Numbered from the stretch's first letter, positions 6,126 through 15,489 are shown. The stretch: 64,000 nucleotides of DNA from Oxalobacteraceae bacterium UBA4003 (GCA_002384815.1 DGBN01000059.1:1-64000); one strand, 5' to 3'. Notes: a model not told the origin generated them from the letters alone. Translations and numbers: made by a program.

Positions 6126-8582
6126 ATGATCAGAATCCTGATGGTCGAAGATACGCCTACCGATGCTGAACTCGCTTCGCGTGAGTTGAAGCGTGGTGGC
6201 ATTCTGCACCAGGCAATACGGGTGGAAACCGAGAAGGAGTTGCGACGCGAGCTCGCAGACTTCAGGCCGGACGTCGTATTGTCGGATTTTTCCATGCCGC
6301 ATTTCGATGGCTTGTCTGCACTCAAGGTGGTGCGACAGGCGTTGCCGGATACGCCATTCATTTTTGTTTCAGGCCGGATTGGCGAAGAACTGGCGATCGA
6401 ATCCCTGAAGCTCGGTGCGAGCGATTATGTGATCAAGACGAATCTGTCGCGACTGCCGAGCGCGGTTACCCGTGCGATGGAACATGTAGAGCAGAGAGAT
6501 GTGCGGCGTCGCATAGAGACGGAACTGCGGGAAAGCAACCTGATGTTTCGCACCTTCATGGAGAATCTTCCTGGCGCTGCCTTCATCAAGGACAAGGATG
6601 GTCGTTATCTGTACGGTAATCAAGGTCTGGACAAGGCATTCAATGTTGAGAAAGGTTGTTCCACCGGCAAGTTGGATACAGAATTGGTGCCGCTTGAAGT
6701 AGCGTACAAATTGCGAGAAATGGAAACCCGGGTTCTGAATGCAGGCAAGTCTTTGCAGGAACTGGAAGTCATGTCGATGCCGTCCGGTGTCAGCTACTGG
6801 CTGTCGACCAAATTTCCTTTGGTCGGAGAAAACGGCAATGTGCGGGATATCGGCGGTATCGCAATCGATATTACTGAACGCATGAAGGTCGAGCAGGATC
6901 TATTGTTGCGCACGCGCGCCATTGAGGCCTGCGTCAATCCCATCGTGATCGTGGATACGGCAACGCCTGGCATGCCGCTGATTTATGTCAATGGCGCGTT
7001 TGAGACCATCACCGGTTATTCCAGCGAAGAGGCGATAGGCCGCAATTGCAAATTTCTGCAGGGTATGGATACCGATCAGCCGGAACTGGGAAAATTACGT
7101 GCGGCGATACGTGAACAACGTCCGGCTTCCGTTTTGCTGCGCAACTATCACAAGGATGGCAGCATGTTCCTGAACGAGTTGTATATCGCACCGGTCAGCG
7201 ACACCTCGGGCGGTGCAGTGGGCCATTTTGTCGGTGTGCTGTATGACGTGACTCAGATAAAACGTTATCAGGAGGACCTGGAACATCAGGCCAATTACGA
7301 TACGCTGACAGGTCTTGCCAATCGCAATCTGCTCAATGAACGAACGCAGCAGGCGCTGATCCAGGCGCGCCGCCACGATCAGTTTCTCAGTCTGGTTTTC
7401 ATCGACCTCGATAATTTCAAGCTGGTCAACGACAGCATGGGGCATGGCGCAGGCGATGAGTTGATCGCCAATGTAGGCGCGCGTTTACAAACCTGTGTGC
7501 GTGACGGTGATACTGTTGCCCGCATCGGCGGCGACGAATTCGTGCTGCTGCTGACGAACCAGAGTGTGAGTGATAACAATGCAAATCTCATGCAGTGCAT
7601 CCAGGAGGAACTGGTCAAGCCGATGTTGATACGTGGGCAGGAAATTGTCGTGACCTGCAGTATGGGGGTGGCTCGTTTTCCAGAAGATGGTGAAGATTCG
7701 GAATCGCTGCTGGCCAATGCCGATGCAGCCATGTACAGGGCCAAGTCGAGCGGACGCAATAATTTTCAGTTCTATACCAAAGAGATGAATGCAACTTCAG
7801 GCGAGCGCCTGTCGCTGGAAAGTGATTTGTGGCATGCCTTGCAGAATGACGAGTTGTTTCTGGTCTACCAGCCGCAAATCGATTTGCGTGATGGCGCCAT
7901 TACAGGAATGGAAGCATTGATTCGTTGGCAGCATCCCAAGCGCGGACTGATTTCGCCTATGGATTTTATCCCTATGGCGGAATGTAATGGTTTGATCATC
8001 CCGATCGGAATATGGGTACTGGAGACGGCTTGCAAACATAATTTGCAATTGCAGGAGGACGGATTGCCGCCGATACGTGTGGCAATCAATTTGTCTGCCC
8101 GTCAGCTGAGTGACAAGAATTTTGTCAAGAGCGTGCAAAGCGTGATCAAAGCGACCGGCCTTGATCCGCATTATCTGGAACTCGAAGTGACCGAAAGCAT
8201 GGTGATGCACAACATCGAAGATGTGGTGGTGACCCTGAATGATTTGAACGACATGGGAATTCAATTGTCGTTGGACGATTTTGGCACCGGATTTTCCAGT
8301 CTGGCCTATCTGAAGCGCTTTCCCATCGATCGCCTCAAGATTGATCAATCCTTCATTTTCAATTGCGACAGCGATTCCGGCGACGCGATTATTGCACAAA
8401 CCATCATCGCATTGGCGCACGGATTGAAGATCAAGGTGATTGCCGAAGGCGTGGAAAAGCCCGAGCATCTGACCTTCCTGAAGGAAAACGATTGCGATGA
8501 AGGGCAGGGCTATTTCATCAGTCGGCCATTGACGTTCGGTGATTTGCGCGTGTTCCTGACGACAGGGAAGAATGCTCGCTGA
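6126..8582 (+). CDS. REC-PAS-LOV-GGDEF-EAL cyclic-di-GMP enzyme
   Basis: ATG 6126 is chosen because GAGGG precedes it at 6114-6118; a GTG at 6105 would add seven residues. Numbering from ATG: receiver domain 1-118 with Asp54; PAS 140-255; second PAS about 262-380 with LOV signature GRNCKFLQG (Cys308), the Asn residues Asn340 and Asn350 expected to bind flavin, but Leu372 where most LOV domains have Gln; GGDEF at 468-472 with an inhibitory-site RxxD (459-462) five residues before it; EAL at 596-598 with the catalytic set (INLSARQ, EVTES, DDFGTGF, LKID, AEGVE, QGYFISRP) intact. Both diguanylate cyclase and phosphodiesterase activity are possible. It ends the three-gene signalling operon and may respond to phosphorylation and blue light. 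Confidence 0.9.
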   Translation: MIRILMVEDTPTDAELASRELKRGGILHQAIRVETEKELRRELADFRPDVVLSDFSMPHFDGLSALKVVRQALPDTPFIFVSGRIGEELAIESLKLGASDYVIKTNLSRLPSAVTRAMEHVEQRDVRRRIETELRESNLMFRTFMENLPGAAFIKDKDGRYLYGNQGLDKAFNVEKGCSTGKLDTELVPLEVAYKLREMETRVLNAGKSLQELEVMSMPSGVSYWLSTKFPLVGENGNVRDIGGIAIDITERMKVEQDLLLRTRAIEACVNPIVIVDTATPGMPLIYVNGAFETITGYSSEEAIGRNCKFLQGMDTDQPELGKLRAAIREQRPASVLLRNYHKDGSMFLNELYIAPVSDTSGGAVGHFVGVLYDVTQIKRYQEDLEHQANYDTLTGLANRNLLNERTQQALIQARRHDQFLSLVFIDLDNFKLVNDSMGHGAGDELIANVGARLQTCVRDGDTVARIGGDEFVLLLTNQSVSDNNANLMQCIQEELVKPMLIRGQEIVVTCSMGVARFPEDGEDSESLLANADAAMYRAKSSGRNNFQFYTKEMNATSGERLSLESDLWHALQNDELFLVYQPQIDLRDGAITGMEALIRWQHPKRGLISPMDFIPMAECNGLIIPIGIWVLETACKHNLQLQEDGLPPIRVAINLSARQLSDKNFVKSVQSVIKATGLDPHYLELEVTESMVMHNIEDVVVTLNDLNDMGIQLSLDDFGTGFSSLAYLKRFPIDRLKIDQSFIFNCDSDSGDAIIAQTIIALAHGLKIKVIAEGVEKPEHLTFLKENDCDEGQGYFISRPLTFGDLRVFLTTGKNAR

Positions 8583-8659
8583 CATTTTGGCTTTTGCCGA
8601 AAGGTAAACTTCGCAGCCTGAATAAAATATGCCGTTGCAAAACAGAAGTTCCTAGAACG

Positions 8660-8679
8660 CCGGCATCAGCCGGTTTTTT
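8660..8679 (+). terminator. Intrinsic terminator after the signalling operon
   Basis: CCGGC (8660-8664) pairs with GCCGG (8669-8673) around ATCA, followed by six T residues. Confidence 0.7.
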
Positions 8680-8875
8680 GTTTTGTCTGTACTGGAAAAA
8701 TTATTTGATTTGCCTCAAATATATGTGCCGGGAAGCGGGCATGGCATGCTGATTACAGTCAATTGCATCAGTTGAAAGATTTGCATGTGATTTTGCTTAA
8801 ACGATCTGGTTATAAGCAAATGAAAATTTCGTCATTATCGAAGCGCGCTGCGAAGAGTATCCTTGCAGGCACTAG

Positions 8876-8919
8876 TTGCCGGGGTTTAAGGGATTCATTT
8901 ATAATGAGAATAATTCTCA
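8876..8919 (+). promoter_or_regulatory. Promoter with Fur-type operator upstream of fpr
   Basis: TTGCCG (8876-8881) and TATAAT (8900-8905) are 18 bases apart. A perfect 7-1-7 palindrome, TGAGAATAATTCTCA (8905-8919), overlaps the -10 box and predicted start point and closely resembles the Fur consensus TGATAATNATTATCA. Iron-dependent repression is therefore likely. The next start codon is at 9120, so the transcript would have a leader of about 200 nt or include a small RNA. Confidence 0.65.
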
Positions 8920-9119
8920 AGTAGTTCCGCGTATGCACTGACGGAACATCTCCTTGCGGGATATCAGGCGGATTGCCGTATCTCAACGATAGTGAAGTCT
9001 GGCTGGTAAAATACGCGCTCTTTTCCTTTTGGAAACCCGGCATTACACACGGCATGCGTACATGGTTTGCCTGTTTGTCCGTAATAACGGCAATTTGATA
9101 TTTAGGATGTATTGATTTT

Positions 9120-9899
9120 ATGGCTGCATTTGAAACTGTCCGCATACTGAGTGTCCATCACTGGAACGACACGCTGTTTTCTTTTACCACCACCCGCGAA
9201 CCGAGTTTTCGCTTTGAAAGCGGCCATTTCGTCATGATTGGCTTGCCTATCGATGGAAAAAATGTGCTGCGCGCATACAGTATTGCCAGTCCATCGTGGG
9301 AAGAGCATCTGGAATTTCTGTCGATCAAGGTGCAGGAAGGCGCCTTGACCAAGCACCTGCAGAACATGAAAGTGGGTGACGAACTGCTGGTCGGGCGCAA
9401 GCCAACCGGCACACTGGTGATCTCCGATCTGTTGCCGGCCAAGCGTTTGTTCTTGTTCGGCAGCGGTACCGGCCTCGCACCTTTCATGAGCATTATTCGC
9501 GACCCGGATACCTACGAGCGTTTCGATCAAGTCATTCTGGTGCATGGTGTGCGTTTGGTCAGCGAACTGGCATACCGTGAATACATAGGCAAGGAATTAC
9601 TGGAGATCGAAGGCCTGGGTGAAGAGATTGCTGCCAAATTGCTGTATTACCCGACCGTGACACGCGAGTCCTTCATGCATGAAGGGCGCATTACGACGGC
9701 GATCGAAACTGGCAAGATGTGCAAGGATCTCGACATTCCGCCGCTGGATCCATTGACGGATCGCGCGATGATTTGTGGCAGCCCTGATATGTTGAAAGAT
9801 ACTGCCGCGCGACTGGACCATCTGGGCTTTGAAGTGTCTGCCGGTATCGGTCAGCCTGGCGACTATGTGATTGAACGCGCGTTTGTGGATCGCGGCTGA
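9120..9899 (+). CDS. fpr: Ferredoxin/flavodoxin-NADP+ reductase
   Basis: A 259-residue FAD enzyme that moves electrons between NADPH and ferredoxin or flavodoxin in the cytoplasm. The FAD-binding motif RAYSIASP is in the N-terminal barrel, and the NADP-binding half has GSGTGLAPF and CGSPDMLKD. The C-terminus VIERAFVDRG is typical of the bacterial subclass. Length is normal for the family. It stands alone, with a strong terminator after it and a Fur-type promoter about 200 bases upstream, suggesting control by iron. Confidence 0.92.
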   Translation: MAAFETVRILSVHHWNDTLFSFTTTREPSFRFESGHFVMIGLPIDGKNVLRAYSIASPSWEEHLEFLSIKVQEGALTKHLQNMKVGDELLVGRKPTGTLVISDLLPAKRLFLFGSGTGLAPFMSIIRDPDTYERFDQVILVHGVRLVSELAYREYIGKELLEIEGLGEEIAAKLLYYPTVTRESFMHEGRITTAIETGKMCKDLDIPPLDPLTDRAMICGSPDMLKDTAARLDHLGFEVSAGIGQPGDYVIERAFVDRG

Positions 9900-9960
9900 C
9901 AAGTAGTTGCAATACGAATAGCGATGTTGTCGCTGCTGTTACGGCAGAATTGAATCAAGA

Positions 9961-9998
9961 AATGGCACCGATGTTTGCCTGAACATCGGTGCCATTGT
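9961..9998 (+). terminator. Terminator after fpr
   Basis: AATGGCACCGATGTT (9961-9975) pairs perfectly with its complement at 9982-9996 around a six-base loop. The downstream T run is weak. Confidence 0.7.
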
Positions 9999-10317
9999 TG
10001 TATCTGCCCGAAGGTGTACGTGCATCTTGTCCTTTATGTACTGCCAGTGCAGAAGGAAATATCTTCTTCACAATTCTTTACCTCGCAGAAGCAGGGATTA
10101 TCTTGATAAACATGGGCGGACTCGTTTATCGTTATCCCATGCTCAACGTTTTGCGAACCCCGCCAGCCATTCTGCAGACGCATCAGGATAGCCAGCCAGT
10201 CACTTGCGGTATGCATGAATTACGGGTGCTTGAAGCACACGCCTCGCATGGCGCTAATGATGATGTGATCGTGTTTGCGATTTCATGTGCCTGATTGAAT
10301 AACAACCCACATTCTGA
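9999..10317. other. Intergenic region before macA
   Basis: No supported gene: the only longer ORF (9989-10294, plus strand) starts inside the fpr terminator and has no ribosome binding site or family resemblance. It presumably holds the macA promoter, which I could not place. Confidence 0.4.
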
Positions 10318-12030
10318 ATGCCTCTGTCCATGAAGTCTTCCTCATCCTTCCTTTCCATTCTGCGTCAACGTGCCTTGCATCGTTATACCTTGCTGGCATT
10401 ATTGATGGTGCTGCTTGCTGCTGCCGGCTATTGGGGATGGCACAAGTTTTACGCAAAAAAAGATCCACGCGAAATTTATCAGGTGGCTGAAGTGCAGCGT
10501 GGCGATATCGAGGATCTGGTGACGGCGACCGGCACCGTGCAACCGCTCGAATATGTGGATGTGGGTGCGCAGGTCTCCGGACAGCTGAAGAAATTGCACA
10601 TCGAAATCGGTTCGGTGGTGAAAGAGGGCGATCTTCTGGCCGAGATCGATCCTACCGTGTTCCGTGCAACGGTAGATGCAAGACGTGCAGGTCTGCGTAA
10701 TCAGCAGGCAACGATGAAGGAGCGGGAATCGGCATTGGCATTGGCCAATCTTCAATACACCCGTCAGAAAAACCTGATGGCAGCCGATGCCACCACGGCG
10801 GAAACGCTGCAAATCGCAGAAGCGACGCTACGCGCAGCCAAGGCCCAGATCGATGCACTGCAGGCACAAATCGAACAGACGCAATCGACTTTGCGTGCCG
10901 ATGAAGCCAATCTCAATTATGCAAAAATCTATGCCCCGATGGCGGGAACGGTTGTTTCGCTGACCGCGCGGCAGGGCCAGACATTGAATGCCAATCAGAA
11001 TGCGCCGACCATTCTGCGGATTGCCGATCTGTCGACAATGACAGTACAAACGCAAGTATCGGAAGCGGAAGTAGGTAAATTGAGTAAGGGCATGGAAGTG
11101 TATTTCACCACGCTGGGAAGTCAGGGACGTCGCTGGTATGGTGCCTTGCGCAAGATAGAGCCCACTCCTACCGTGACCAATAATGTGGTGCTGTACAACG
11201 CCTTGTTCGATGTGCCCAACAATAATCAGGCCTTGATGCCGAATATGACGACGCAAGTGTTCTTTATTGCAGCGACCGCGAAAGATGTGTTGCTGGTGCC
11301 GACTTCTGCCGTGACCACGACGCGTGGTTCAGGCAATGCAGGAGGCAAGCGTGAGCGTGGCGATGGTACTGGCAAGTCGGCGGGTGAAAAGGTGCCCGCC
11401 AGCGATAAGCGCAACGCCAAAGCAGAAACGGAAAAGTCGGGCGACACCAAAACAGGCAAGGATGCAACAGGCGAAGCGGCAAACGTCAATGATAAAAAAG
11501 CCGGTGAGCAATCGGGCAATGATGCATTGGCAAGCATGACGCAGGAAGAGCGTCGCGCGGCCTTCGAAAAAATGTCGCCGGAAGAGCGCGCAGCCATGCG
11601 TGAACGACGTCGCGCCATGCGTGATGCCGAAGGAAAATCCGGTGACTCGGCGCTGGCGCAAAGCGACAAGGTTGCGCTTGATGGCAAAGCCAAAACGGCA
11701 GGTGCAAAGTCTGCCGCTGCAGACAAGATCGATCCGCTCGCTGCCACGTCAAATATAGGCAGCCCGCCGGTCAATTCTGCGGCTTCCACCAGCGGTTTTT
11801 CCGAACAAAGCATAACGCGCACACCGCGTAGCGGTACGGTGAAAGCCATCGATAAAGATGGAAAAGTCGAGCAACGCAAGGTGGAACTGGGTGTCAGTAA
11901 TCGCGTGCAGATGCAAGTGGTCAGCGGTTTGGCCGAGGGTGACACGGTCATTATTGGCATCAAGTTGCCGCCATCTGCCAAGCGCACGCCGACGGGCATG
12001 GGCGGTGCTGGCGCGGTACGAGGTCGTTAA
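10318..12030 (+). CDS. macA: MacA-type membrane fusion protein
   Basis: This periplasmic adaptor should link the MacB pump to an outer-membrane channel. One N-terminal membrane anchor lies at about residues 22-40. The lipoyl/barrel-sandwich part (ATGTVQPLEYVDVGAQVSGQ onward), a long coiled-coil hairpin (about 110-200) and beta-barrel follow. From about residue 337 to 501 the chain carries an unusual Lys/Ala/Asp/Glu-rich insert containing MTQEERRAAFEKMSPEERAA; the membrane-proximal domain resumes at RSGTVKAIDKDGKVEQRKVE. The family is usually under 400 residues, this one is 570. Start could be 10318 or 10330; neither has a clear ribosome binding site. It overlaps macB by one base. Confidence 0.88.
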   Translation: MPLSMKSSSSFLSILRQRALHRYTLLALLMVLLAAAGYWGWHKFYAKKDPREIYQVAEVQRGDIEDLVTATGTVQPLEYVDVGAQVSGQLKKLHIEIGSVVKEGDLLAEIDPTVFRATVDARRAGLRNQQATMKERESALALANLQYTRQKNLMAADATTAETLQIAEATLRAAKAQIDALQAQIEQTQSTLRADEANLNYAKIYAPMAGTVVSLTARQGQTLNANQNAPTILRIADLSTMTVQTQVSEAEVGKLSKGMEVYFTTLGSQGRRWYGALRKIEPTPTVTNNVVLYNALFDVPNNNQALMPNMTTQVFFIAATAKDVLLVPTSAVTTTRGSGNAGGKRERGDGTGKSAGEKVPASDKRNAKAETEKSGDTKTGKDATGEAANVNDKKAGEQSGNDALASMTQEERRAAFEKMSPEERAAMRERRRAMRDAEGKSGDSALAQSDKVALDGKAKTAGAKSAAADKIDPLAATSNIGSPPVNSAASTSGFSEQSITRTPRSGTVKAIDKDGKVEQRKVELGVSNRVQMQVVSGLAEGDTVIIGIKLPPSAKRTPTGMGGAGAVRGR

Positions 12031-14024
12031 TGAACAAGGAGATCGATCTGGCAGTCGTGGAAACCGTGCAAGCCGGTGAGCGCGACGCCAACGAAACGCC
12101 GCTGATCGAGCTGCGTGGCGTGACCAAGACCTATCGTAACGGTGGGCTGGAAGTCGAAGTGCTGCATGGTATCGACCTGAAAATCTATGAAGGCGAATTT
12201 GTCGCCATCATGGGTGCCTCGGGTTCGGGAAAATCCACGCTGATGAATATTCTCGGGTGCCTGGATAGACCGACTACCGGCAGTTATCACTTCATGGGGC
12301 GCGATGTTTCCGGTTTTGATCGCGACGAGCGTGCAATGTTGCGACGCGACGATTTCGGCTTTGTGTTTCAGAGTTATAACCTGATCGCTTCAGCCAGCGC
12401 AGCAGAAAATGTTGAAGTGCCGGCGATGTATTCCGGCCTGCCGCCTGCCGAACGCCACGCACGCGCGCAGGCATTGCTGGCAGAGCTGGGTCTGGCTGAG
12501 CGTTCGCATCATAGGCCCAATCAATTGTCCGGCGGACAGCAGCAACGGGTGTCGATTTCACGTGCATTGATGAATGGCGGCCGGATCATTCTGGCCGATG
12601 AACCGACCGGCGCGCTGGATAGCAAGAGCGGTCAGGATGTGATGAAACTGCTGGCGGATCTGTCGTCACGCGGCCACACGGTTTTGCTGATTACGCATGC
12701 AAAAGAAGTAGCTGATCACGCGCAACGTTTGATTGAAATCAAGGACGGCCACATTCTGTCAGATCCCGGTTCGGCCCATCCGTCGCCTACGCAAACGGAT
12801 TTTGTCCGCCCTGTCGTGGCTGGTATCGGTTCACGACTGACCGACATGCTGGAAGCGGCAAAGATGGCGCTGCGTTCATTGCGCGCGAATTTTTTCCGTT
12901 CGGTGCTGACCTTGCTCGGGATCGTGATCGGTGTTGCGTCGGTGATCGCGATGCTGGCGATAGGCGATGGTGCCAAGGCGGAAGTAGTGGCGCGTATCAG
13001 TGCCATGGGTTCCAATCTTCTGTTGGTGCGGCCGGGCGCACCGAATCAGCGCGGCTTCAACAGTACGGCGACACTGGTGGTCGAGGACGTCAAAGCCATA
13101 GATGAACTGCCGAATGTGCTGGCTGCGGTGCCTGAGCAAAGCAGTAGCGTCACGCTGCGTTTCGGCACTTCGGACTCCTCTACCAGCGTGACCGGTACAT
13201 CGGCAAAATTTCCGCTCGCGCGACAATGGCCGGTAGCGCAGGGCACTTTCTTCAGTGAAGATGACGAAACGAATTATGCGGCTGTTGCCGTATTGGGGAA
13301 AACCACAGCGACTTCATTGTTTGGCGACAGTAATCCGATAGGCGAATTCGTGCTGATCAACAATCTCCTGTTCCAGGTGGTTGGCATCATGTCGGAGCGC
13401 GGCGCATCACCGATGGGTTCGGATCAGGATGATGTGGTGTTCGTCCCATATTCGACCAGCAGCTTGCGTTTGTCGGGGCAGCGTTATTTACGCAATGTCA
13501 CCGTGGCGGTGGAAGATGTTGGTCGTATCGACGATACGCAGGAAGAAGTCGATCAATTGCTGCTGGAACGTCACGGCACCGTCGATTATCAGATTCGCAA
13601 TATGGCCTCGATCATGGAGGCGATGGAGCAGACGCAGAATACGCTGACTATCCTGCTCGGTTCGATTGCCGCCATTTCCTTGCTGGTTGGCGGTATCGGC
13701 GTGATGAACATCATGCTGGTGTCGGTCACCGAACGGACGCGCGAGATAGGTATACGCATGGCGACCGGCGCACGCGAGAGCAATATCATGCAGCAGTTCC
13801 TGATTGAGGCAGTGGTGGTGTCCGCGATAGGCGGTGCCATCGGCGTCGTATTCGGTCTGACGACTGCCGCCGTGATTGCCGCCTTCGGTACGCCGATCAA
13901 ATATTCCGCCGCACCTGTATTACTCGCCTTTGGATGTGCCTTCATGACGGGTTTGGTGTTTGGTTACTTGCCAGCTAAAAAAGCAGCGCAACTCGATCCT
14001 GTGGTCGCGTTGTCAGCAGAATGA
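12030..14024 (+). CDS. macB: MacB-type ABC exporter (ATPase-permease fusion)
   Basis: A 664-residue fusion of an N-terminal nucleotide-binding domain and a C-terminal four-helix permease. The Walker A motif GASGSGKST is at 62-70, the signature LSGGQQQR and Walker B IILADEPTGALD follow. The MacB-type periplasmic domain lies between the first membrane helix (about 285-310) and the last three (about 545-660; includes SVTERTREIGIRMATGAR). MacB exports macrolides, peptides or siderophores across the envelope with MacA and a TolC-like channel. The gene overlaps macA by one base and is followed two bases later by the channel gene; substrate is unknown. Confidence 0.93.
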   Translation: MNKEIDLAVVETVQAGERDANETPLIELRGVTKTYRNGGLEVEVLHGIDLKIYEGEFVAIMGASGSGKSTLMNILGCLDRPTTGSYHFMGRDVSGFDRDERAMLRRDDFGFVFQSYNLIASASAAENVEVPAMYSGLPPAERHARAQALLAELGLAERSHHRPNQLSGGQQQRVSISRALMNGGRIILADEPTGALDSKSGQDVMKLLADLSSRGHTVLLITHAKEVADHAQRLIEIKDGHILSDPGSAHPSPTQTDFVRPVVAGIGSRLTDMLEAAKMALRSLRANFFRSVLTLLGIVIGVASVIAMLAIGDGAKAEVVARISAMGSNLLLVRPGAPNQRGFNSTATLVVEDVKAIDELPNVLAAVPEQSSSVTLRFGTSDSSTSVTGTSAKFPLARQWPVAQGTFFSEDDETNYAAVAVLGKTTATSLFGDSNPIGEFVLINNLLFQVVGIMSERGASPMGSDQDDVVFVPYSTSSLRLSGQRYLRNVTVAVEDVGRIDDTQEEVDQLLLERHGTVDYQIRNMASIMEAMEQTQNTLTILLGSIAAISLLVGGIGVMNIMLVSVTERTREIGIRMATGARESNIMQQFLIEAVVVSAIGGAIGVVFGLTTAAVIAAFGTPIKYSAAPVLLAFGCAFMTGLVFGYLPAKKAAQLDPVVALSAE

Positions 14025-14025
14025 A

Positions 14026-15459
14026 ATGATTTCCATGACCTCACGTTTTAATTTTCGTCGTACCCGTCTAGCACTCGCAGTAGCGCTCGTATTTGCAGTG
14101 AGCGGGTGTGCGCATAACATCGATAGCAGCAAGCCGGAGCTAGAGATCCCTGCCACATGGGTGGAGGAGGCACCTGCAGGTGTGGAATTGCAACGTGACT
14201 GGTGGCGCGACTTTGAATCGAACGAACTGTCTGCATTGATAGACCAATCCCTGGCCGGCAGCCCCGACTTGATTATCGCAACAGAGCGTGTGATACAGGC
14301 TGAAATCACCGCACGCAGTGCCGGCGCATCGCTGTTTCCCTTGCTGACCGTGAGTGCCGGAACGGATACCGGCCAGGTTAAACCGGGTCCTACGGGCGGC
14401 GGTTGGGCTAGAAGCGAATCAAGCGGTGTTGCACTGAGCGTCAATTATGAAGTCGATGTGTGGGGGCGCGTGGCAGCCACCACGCGCAGTGCTGATGCAT
14501 TGCTGAATGCCAGTCGCTACGATCTGGAAACGGTGCGTCTTACCTTGACGACGGGTGTCGCCAATGCCTACTTCCAGACGCTGGCCTTGCGCATGCAGTT
14601 GCAGGTGGCACAGGATAATCTGGCGATTGCAGAAAAACTGTTTGCGATAGTCGAAGCGCGCTATCGCTATGGTGCGGCCTCGGCACTTGATGTCAGTCGT
14701 CAGCGCAGTACCGTGCTGGCACAGCGCGCGACTATCCTGCCGTTGCAGGTACAAGAACGACAAACTGTCAGTGCCCTGGCGATTTTGCTTGGCCGCCAGC
14801 CGCAGGCCTTGCAGCTTGCGGCACAAAGTCTGGATATGCTTGCCATACCGGAAGTCAGCCCGGGCTTACCTTCAACATTGATTACGCGCCGCCCCGATGT
14901 CGCCAGTGTTGAAGCGCAGCTGCTGGCTGGTTCGGCCAATGTCGCAGCTGCGCGTGCGGCATTGCTGCCGACAATTTCATTGACCGGAAGTGCAGGTAAC
15001 GCTAGCTTTGCTTTACTGACGCTGGGCAATCCTGCGTACAGCATAGGCATCGCAGCATCGATAGTACAAACGCTATTTGACGGTAACAGTTTGCGCTTGC
15101 GGGTGGAAACCAATGAATCCACGCGGCGCCAATTGGCGGAAAGCTATCGTCGTACGGTGTATACCGCATTGAAAGAAGTAGATGATGCGCTCGGCAATGC
15201 AACGCGCAATCGTGAGCAGGAAGAGGCGCAGATAGAAATCAGACAGGAAGCACAGCGTGCGCTCAGCCTGTCCGAGTTGCGCTATCGCGAGGGGGCGGAC
15301 GATCTGAACAATCTGCTCGATGCGCAGCGTACCTTATTTACGGCTGAGGATAAATTAACGCAATTGAAGTTGCTGCGCCTGACCGGTACTACCGATGTCT
15401 TCAAGGCCCTGGGCGGTGGCTGGAGCAAGCTGCAAACCGGGCAGCAACAAACGAAATGA
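14026..15459 (+). CDS. TolC/NodT-family outer-membrane efflux lipoprotein
   Basis: This is the outer-membrane channel of the MacAB system. The start at ATG 14026 (477 residues) or 14035 (474) follows the macB stop directly. The N-terminus has a lipoprotein signal ending at AVSGC, so the mature protein begins with a lipidated Cys. Two outer-membrane efflux repeats follow, with typical segments YEVDVWGRVAATTRSADA, ITRRPDVASVEAQL and LRYREGADDLNNLLDAQRTL. Length and order are normal for the NodT group. An inverted repeat overlaps its stop codon and ends the operon. Confidence 0.92.
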   Translation: MISMTSRFNFRRTRLALAVALVFAVSGCAHNIDSSKPELEIPATWVEEAPAGVELQRDWWRDFESNELSALIDQSLAGSPDLIIATERVIQAEITARSAGASLFPLLTVSAGTDTGQVKPGPTGGGWARSESSGVALSVNYEVDVWGRVAATTRSADALLNASRYDLETVRLTLTTGVANAYFQTLALRMQLQVAQDNLAIAEKLFAIVEARYRYGAASALDVSRQRSTVLAQRATILPLQVQERQTVSALAILLGRQPQALQLAAQSLDMLAIPEVSPGLPSTLITRRPDVASVEAQLLAGSANVAAARAALLPTISLTGSAGNASFALLTLGNPAYSIGIAASIVQTLFDGNSLRLRVETNESTRRQLAESYRRTVYTALKEVDDALGNATRNREQEEAQIEIRQEAQRALSLSELRYREGADDLNNLLDAQRTLFTAEDKLTQLKLLRLTGTTDVFKALGGGWSKLQTGQQQTK

Positions 15460-15481
15460 AGGAGTGTCTCCTTCATTTTGT
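15454..15481. terminator. Terminator overlapping the stop codon of the efflux operon
   Basis: AAATGAAGGAG (15454-15464) pairs with CTCCTTCATTT (15468-15478) around a three-base loop, and the stem includes the TGA stop. A T-rich stretch follows. The next gene converges from the right, so it may serve both strands. Confidence 0.65.
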
Positions 15482-15489
15482 TTATTTCA

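Noticed and set aside
9989..10294. 101-codon ORF after fpr with a CPLC motif
   Set aside because: It begins inside the fpr terminator, lacks a ribosome binding site and resembles no family I know.
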